From positions 1-37,626 of IMG/VR virus record IMGVR_UViG_3300048822_000082: DNA of 37,626 nucleotides; one strand, given 5' to 3'. Positions within the stretch are counted from its first letter, which is position 1; each line of letters begins with the position of its first letter. Shown in pieces: positions 35,081-37,626 of the stretch. The notes below the pieces were generated by a model. That model saw nothing but the letters and a program-made list of their open reading frames with translations. It ran no database searches and was not told where the DNA came from. The stretch is from a virus. The position numbers and the translations under genes were made by a program.

Positions 35081-35251
35081 ATGAAAGACATGACCGTAAT
35101 CAACCGAAGAAACTTTAGGCAGGAATACAACTTACTAAGAGCAGAGTGCAACGAAGTTAGGGTTCAAAACCACAGATTGAAAAATGAGTTGATAAAGGTC
35201 ATTTCAATGATGTCAAATAGAAACGTTACAAAAGAACAAATTGTGTGCTAA
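35081..35251 (+). CDS. Small helical protein
   Basis: 56 residues: MKDMTVINRRNFRQEYNLLR, then AECNEVRVQNHRLKNELIKV. Likely a short coiled coil. GAGG lies 8 nt before the ATG. Upstream of the terminase genes in the same direction. No family. Confidence 0.58.
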   Translation: MKDMTVINRRNFRQEYNLLRAECNEVRVQNHRLKNELIKVISMMSNRNVTKEQIVC

Positions 35252-35301
35252 TGTAATGACATATTATGTAAATTTGTTATTTATTCTTGCAAGGAAATAA
35301 A

Positions 35302-35493
35302 ATGGCTATTGATACAAACGTAAAAGATTACACAGAAGCGAAAGAAGATACTCATTACAATGGGGTGCCTTCATGGTATGGAAAGCATGTAAATAAGCAA
35401 AATGCACAACAACCAAAATATTGTGAGCCAGGTGAACCAGAAGAGAATATGAAACGTCCTCATTCTAATGTTCAAATTGGTCCAAAGATTTAA
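35302..35493 (+). CDS. Small hydrophilic protein
   Basis: 63 residues from ATG 35302, with AAGGA 6-7 nt upstream. The TTG at 35287 is less likely. MAIDTNVKDYTEAKEDTHYN, then GVPSWYGKHVNKQNAQQPKY. Polar, few hydrophobic residues, so probably unstructured alone. No family recognised. Confidence 0.6.
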   Translation: MAIDTNVKDYTEAKEDTHYNGVPSWYGKHVNKQNAQQPKYCEPGEPEENMKRPHSNVQIGPKI

Positions 35494-35535
35494 TATTATT
35501 TTATAATCTCATTTGCCTAGCGCAAAGAAAGATAC

Positions 35536-35557
35536 GAGAGCGTCTTAGGGCGCTCTC
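35536..35557 (+). other. Hairpin before the small terminase gene
   Basis: GAGAGCG (35536-35542), loop TCTTAGGG, CGCTCTC (35551-35557), seven perfect pairs, 20 nt before the TerS ATG. There is no T-run, so termination is unlikely. It may be an mRNA stabiliser or a protein-binding site. The P22 packaging site lies within its own small terminase gene, so a pac element nearby is conceivable. Confidence 0.5.
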
Positions 35558-35577
35558 TGCACATTAAAGGATTAATA

Positions 35578-36057
35578 ATGCCTTCTGGAAGACCAAGTAT
35601 TTACACTGAAGAATTAGCCGAATTAATTTGCGAACGCGTAGCAACATCAACATTCGGTTTAAAAAAATTATGTTCTATGTATGACGATATGCCAAATCAC
35701 GATACTGTGTTTGCTTGGCGTTATAAAAATAGAGTTTTTTCCGACCTGTACACAAAAGCAAAGATAGCGCAAGCTGAATTATTAGCGGAAGAAACGCTTG
35801 ATATTTCGGATGATGGCACTAATGATTGGATGGAAACACTACCCGATAAAGATAAACCAGAAGGTTGGAAATTAAACGGCGAGCATGTTAATCGTTCTCG
35901 ATTAAGAATAGAAACACGAAAGTTTCTTGCTGCTAAACTTATGCCTAAGATATACGGCAATCAAGCCGAAAAGTCTGACGATGATAATTCAGCTAAAGAA
36001 ACACAGCGCCTCATCAATGAACGAACATTAGAGCTTTTGAATGCTCAAACTAAATAA
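35578..36057 (+). CDS. terS: Terminase small subunit
   Basis: 159 residues, matching P22 gp3 (162). N-terminal helix-turn-helix-like DNA-recognition region (GRPSIYTEELAELICERVAT, then MPNHDTVFAWRYKNRVFSDL), a helical oligomerisation core (AQAELLAEETLDISDDGTND) and RSRLRIETRKFLAAKLMPKI, typical of this terminase_5-like family. It recognises the packaging site and delivers DNA to TerL. AAGGA lies 7 nt before the ATG. The end overlaps TerL by 17 nt. Confidence 0.88.
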   Translation: MPSGRPSIYTEELAELICERVATSTFGLKKLCSMYDDMPNHDTVFAWRYKNRVFSDLYTKAKIAQAELLAEETLDISDDGTNDWMETLPDKDKPEGWKLNGEHVNRSRLRIETRKFLAAKLMPKIYGNQAEKSDDDNSAKETQRLINERTLELLNAQTK

Positions 36058-37626
36058 TGAGAATGAAGCACAAGCTCAGCTAAAATTTCATTTATTGACA
36101 GATTTTCTTTTTTTTATGAAAACATTTTTCCCGCTGGCTACAGGCAGGGAATTTTTAATAAGTAAGCCTAGAGACCGTGAGTCACACTTTATTACAATTG
36201 CCAACGAACTTACGCTTGCAGCTAACCTGGAAGTCCTTTCTATTTTGTGTAATGTGCCTCCTGGTTCCGGCAAATCAACTATTTGCAGCATGTGGGTTTC
36301 CTGGACGATGGCACGCTGGCAGAACAGTCAATATCTTTATGTTTCATATGGAAAGACCTTGGCTACAAAACACACAGACTTCACTAAAAGAATAATTCAA
36401 CATCCTTATTACAAAGCTATGTTTGGAGTGGAAATAAGACATGATAGTAAAGCTAAAGATCACTTCCAAACAATTCAAGGTGGTTCAGTTAAAGCGTTTG
36501 GTTCAGCGGGCGCAATCACTGGTCAAGATGCTGGATTGCCAAATTGTAATCATTTCACAGGGGCGATAATACTAGATGACCTACATAAACCCGACGAAGT
36601 ACATTCCGACACAATTAGACAAACAGTCATTGATAACTACCGCGAAACTATATTACAACGCCCTAGAGGCCCGAATGTCCCCATCATATTTATCGGACAA
36701 CGATTACATGAGGATGACTTACCCGCATATTTCCTTAGTGGTAAAGATGAACGAACCTGGAAGCCAATAATACTCAAAGGCATTGATGATAATGGGAACG
36801 CACTGTATCCAGAGGTCAATAGCTTGGCATCATTATTGGACAAGCAAGAGAAAAACCCTTATGTATTCGCTTCACAATATCAACAGAACCCCATTCCTGC
36901 AGGGGGAGCTCTCTTTAAAGATAACTATTTCTTAAAACTTCCCGATGAACCTGAGCTTATATGCACTTTCATCACGGCTGACACTGCTGAAACATCTAAA
37001 AGCTACAACGATGCAACAGCTTTTAGCTTTTGGGGCGTTTACTACGTTGAGGAAGGTAATCACAAAACAAATAGATTAGCTTTGCACTGGATAGATTGTG
37101 TAGAGATTAGAGTAGAACCCAAAGATCTTAAAGATGAATTCATGAGCTTCTATGCTGAATGTATGACACATAAGAATAAACCTCTATTTGCAGCAATTGA
37201 AAAGAAATCAACAGGCGCAACCCTGGTAAGCGTATTATCTGACATGCGCGGCTTAGAAATCAGGGAAGTTAAACGCACAAAAGTAGATGGCTCTAAAGCT
37301 ACCAGATTCTTAGAGATGCAACCTATTTTGGCTAGTAAGCTTGTAACATTTACTGAATACGCAAAACATACAAAATTATGCATCGATCATATGCTTAAGA
37401 TCACGGCGAATGATACCCATCGTTGGGACGATGTTTGTTTCATAACTAATACTAGAATAGCAACTCCTAACGGTTATCGCAATATCCAAGACATAAAAGA
37501 AAACGACAAAGTCATAACTCCTTTTGGCATAGGCACCGTATTAGCCGCTGGATGCACCGGCAAAAGACAGGTAATCACCAATAAAGGGTTAACAGGCACG
37601 CCTAATCATCCTATTTACCATAATGA
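36041..37626 (+). CDS. terL: Terminase large subunit, N-terminal part, with intein start
   Basis: DNA-packaging motor ATPase and headful nuclease. The chosen ATG overlaps the small-subunit stop by 17 nt, and the frame stays open to the contig end and continues at base 1. Visible motifs: Walker A PPGSGKST (residues 73-80), Walker B AIILDD (175-180), and an RNase-H-type nuclease strand ITADTAET with the first catalytic Asp near residue 314. The N-extein is 465 residues and ends in THRWDDV. The intein begins at the Cys codon 37436. Removing the intein gives a 502-residue protein, normal for this family. An alternative start is ATG 36116, residue 26. The gene is split only by linearisation of the contig. 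Confidence 0.95.
   Translation, partial: MLKLNNENEAQAQLKFHLLTDFLFFMKTFFPLATGREFLISKPRDRESHFITIANELTLAANLEVLSILCNVPPGSGKSTICSMWVSWTMARWQNSQYLYVSYGKTLATKHTDFTKRIIQHPYYKAMFGVEIRHDSKAKDHFQTIQGGSVKAFGSAGAITGQDAGLPNCNHFTGAIILDDLHKPDEVHSDTIRQTVIDNYRETILQRPRGPNVPIIFIGQRLHEDDLPAYFLSGKDERTWKPIILKGIDDNGNALYPEVNSLASLLDKQEKNPYVFASQYQQNPIPAGGALFKDNYFLKLPDEPELICTFITADTAETSKSYNDATAFSFWGVYYVEEGNHKTNRLALHWIDCVEIRVEPKDLKDEFMSFYAECMTHKNKPLFAAIEKKSTGATLVSVLSDMRGLEIREVKRTKVDGSKATRFLEMQPILASKLVTFTEYAKHTKLCIDHMLKITANDTHRWDDVCFITNTRIATPNGYRNIQDIKENDKVITPFGIGTVLAAGCTGKRQVITNKGLTGTPNHPIYHN
37436..37626 (+). mobile_element. Intein in TerL, N-terminal splicing segment
   Basis: The intein starts at Cys (37436-37438). Block A reads CFITNTRIATPNG followed by an IQDIKENDKV stretch, the standard Hint-domain start (Cys, then TxxG and DI..GD-type turns). 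This is a protein-splicing element: it excises itself from the TerL precursor and joins the exteins. The insertion point, just after RWDDV, lies in the most conserved nuclease motif, as is typical for inteins. The segment continues at base 1. Confidence 0.93.
37500..37626. repeat. Terminal overlap, right copy
   Basis: Exact copy of 1-127. Joining the two gives a circle of 37,499 bp and restores an uninterrupted 818-codon TerL frame. Circular permutation would fit the headful packaging expected for a P22-like terminase, but the exact overlap alone shows only circularity of the assembly. Confidence 0.95.

Noticed and set aside
1-37626. CRISPR array, integrase or attachment site
   Set aside because: No regularly spaced repeats and no tyrosine or serine integrase motif were seen. 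The only excisionase-like gene (4277-4462) sits between head genes without a recombinase.

Overview
The window is a complete circular tailed-phage genome cut open at an arbitrary point. Bases 1-127 are repeated exactly at 37500-37626, so the unique genome is 37,499 bp and the terminase large-subunit gene runs across the ends. The virion gene order is that of P22-like podoviruses: small terminase, large terminase, P22-type portal, scaffold, P22-type coat, gp4-like and gp10-like tail-assembly proteins, three ejection-type proteins, then tail fibres. A Gram-negative host is therefore likely. The species cannot be named from the sequence. The DNA is AT-leaning, and I found no tRNA, rRNA, CRISPR array or integrase.

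Layout. (1) 35578-37626 plus 1-12834: packaging, head, neck and ejection genes on the + strand. TerL carries an intein inserted in its last nuclease motif, and inside the intein an HNH endonuclease is encoded in a different reading frame. A small leftward helix-turn-helix gene (4277-4462) sits between scaffold and coat. Its promoter and the coat promoter diverge from an 18-bp inverted repeat. (2) 13014-22815: a modular tail-fibre and adhesin region with repeated domains, a polyglycine protein and an inserted endonuclease VII-like gene, closed by a strong terminator at 22822-22845. Two microproteins follow. (3) 23043-28548: a leftward early-type operon of about 20 short, overlapping genes. It includes a small lipoprotein, three tandem related genes, a RepL-like winged-helix protein and an ERF annealing recombinase. 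(4) 28549-28669: divergent promoters sharing one palindrome. (5) 28670-33721: a rightward operon starting with a ribbon-helix-helix protein. It continues with small proteins, a structured non-coding segment (29402-29663), a zinc-knuckle array gene flanked by direct repeats, a replication-type winged-helix gene and a VRR-NUC nuclease. (6) 33759-34746: a leftward operon ending in a C1q/TNF-like protein, with the same palindrome class at its promoter. (7) 34747-35080: a non-coding segment with a row of hairpins, followed by two small genes leading into the terminase genes.

How it works together (inference). The ribbon-helix-helix protein probably controls the divergent early promoters and the leftward 34.7-kb operon through TTACA-N5-TGTAA sites. 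ERF, its partner protein, VRR-NUC and the two winged-helix proteins would carry out replication and recombination. The late module builds a headful-packaging podovirus whose coat promoter appears to have its own local regulator. TerL must undergo protein splicing to rebuild its nuclease centre. No endolysin or canonical holin was recognised, so lysis is unexplained. The best candidates are several tiny membrane proteins and one lipoprotein.
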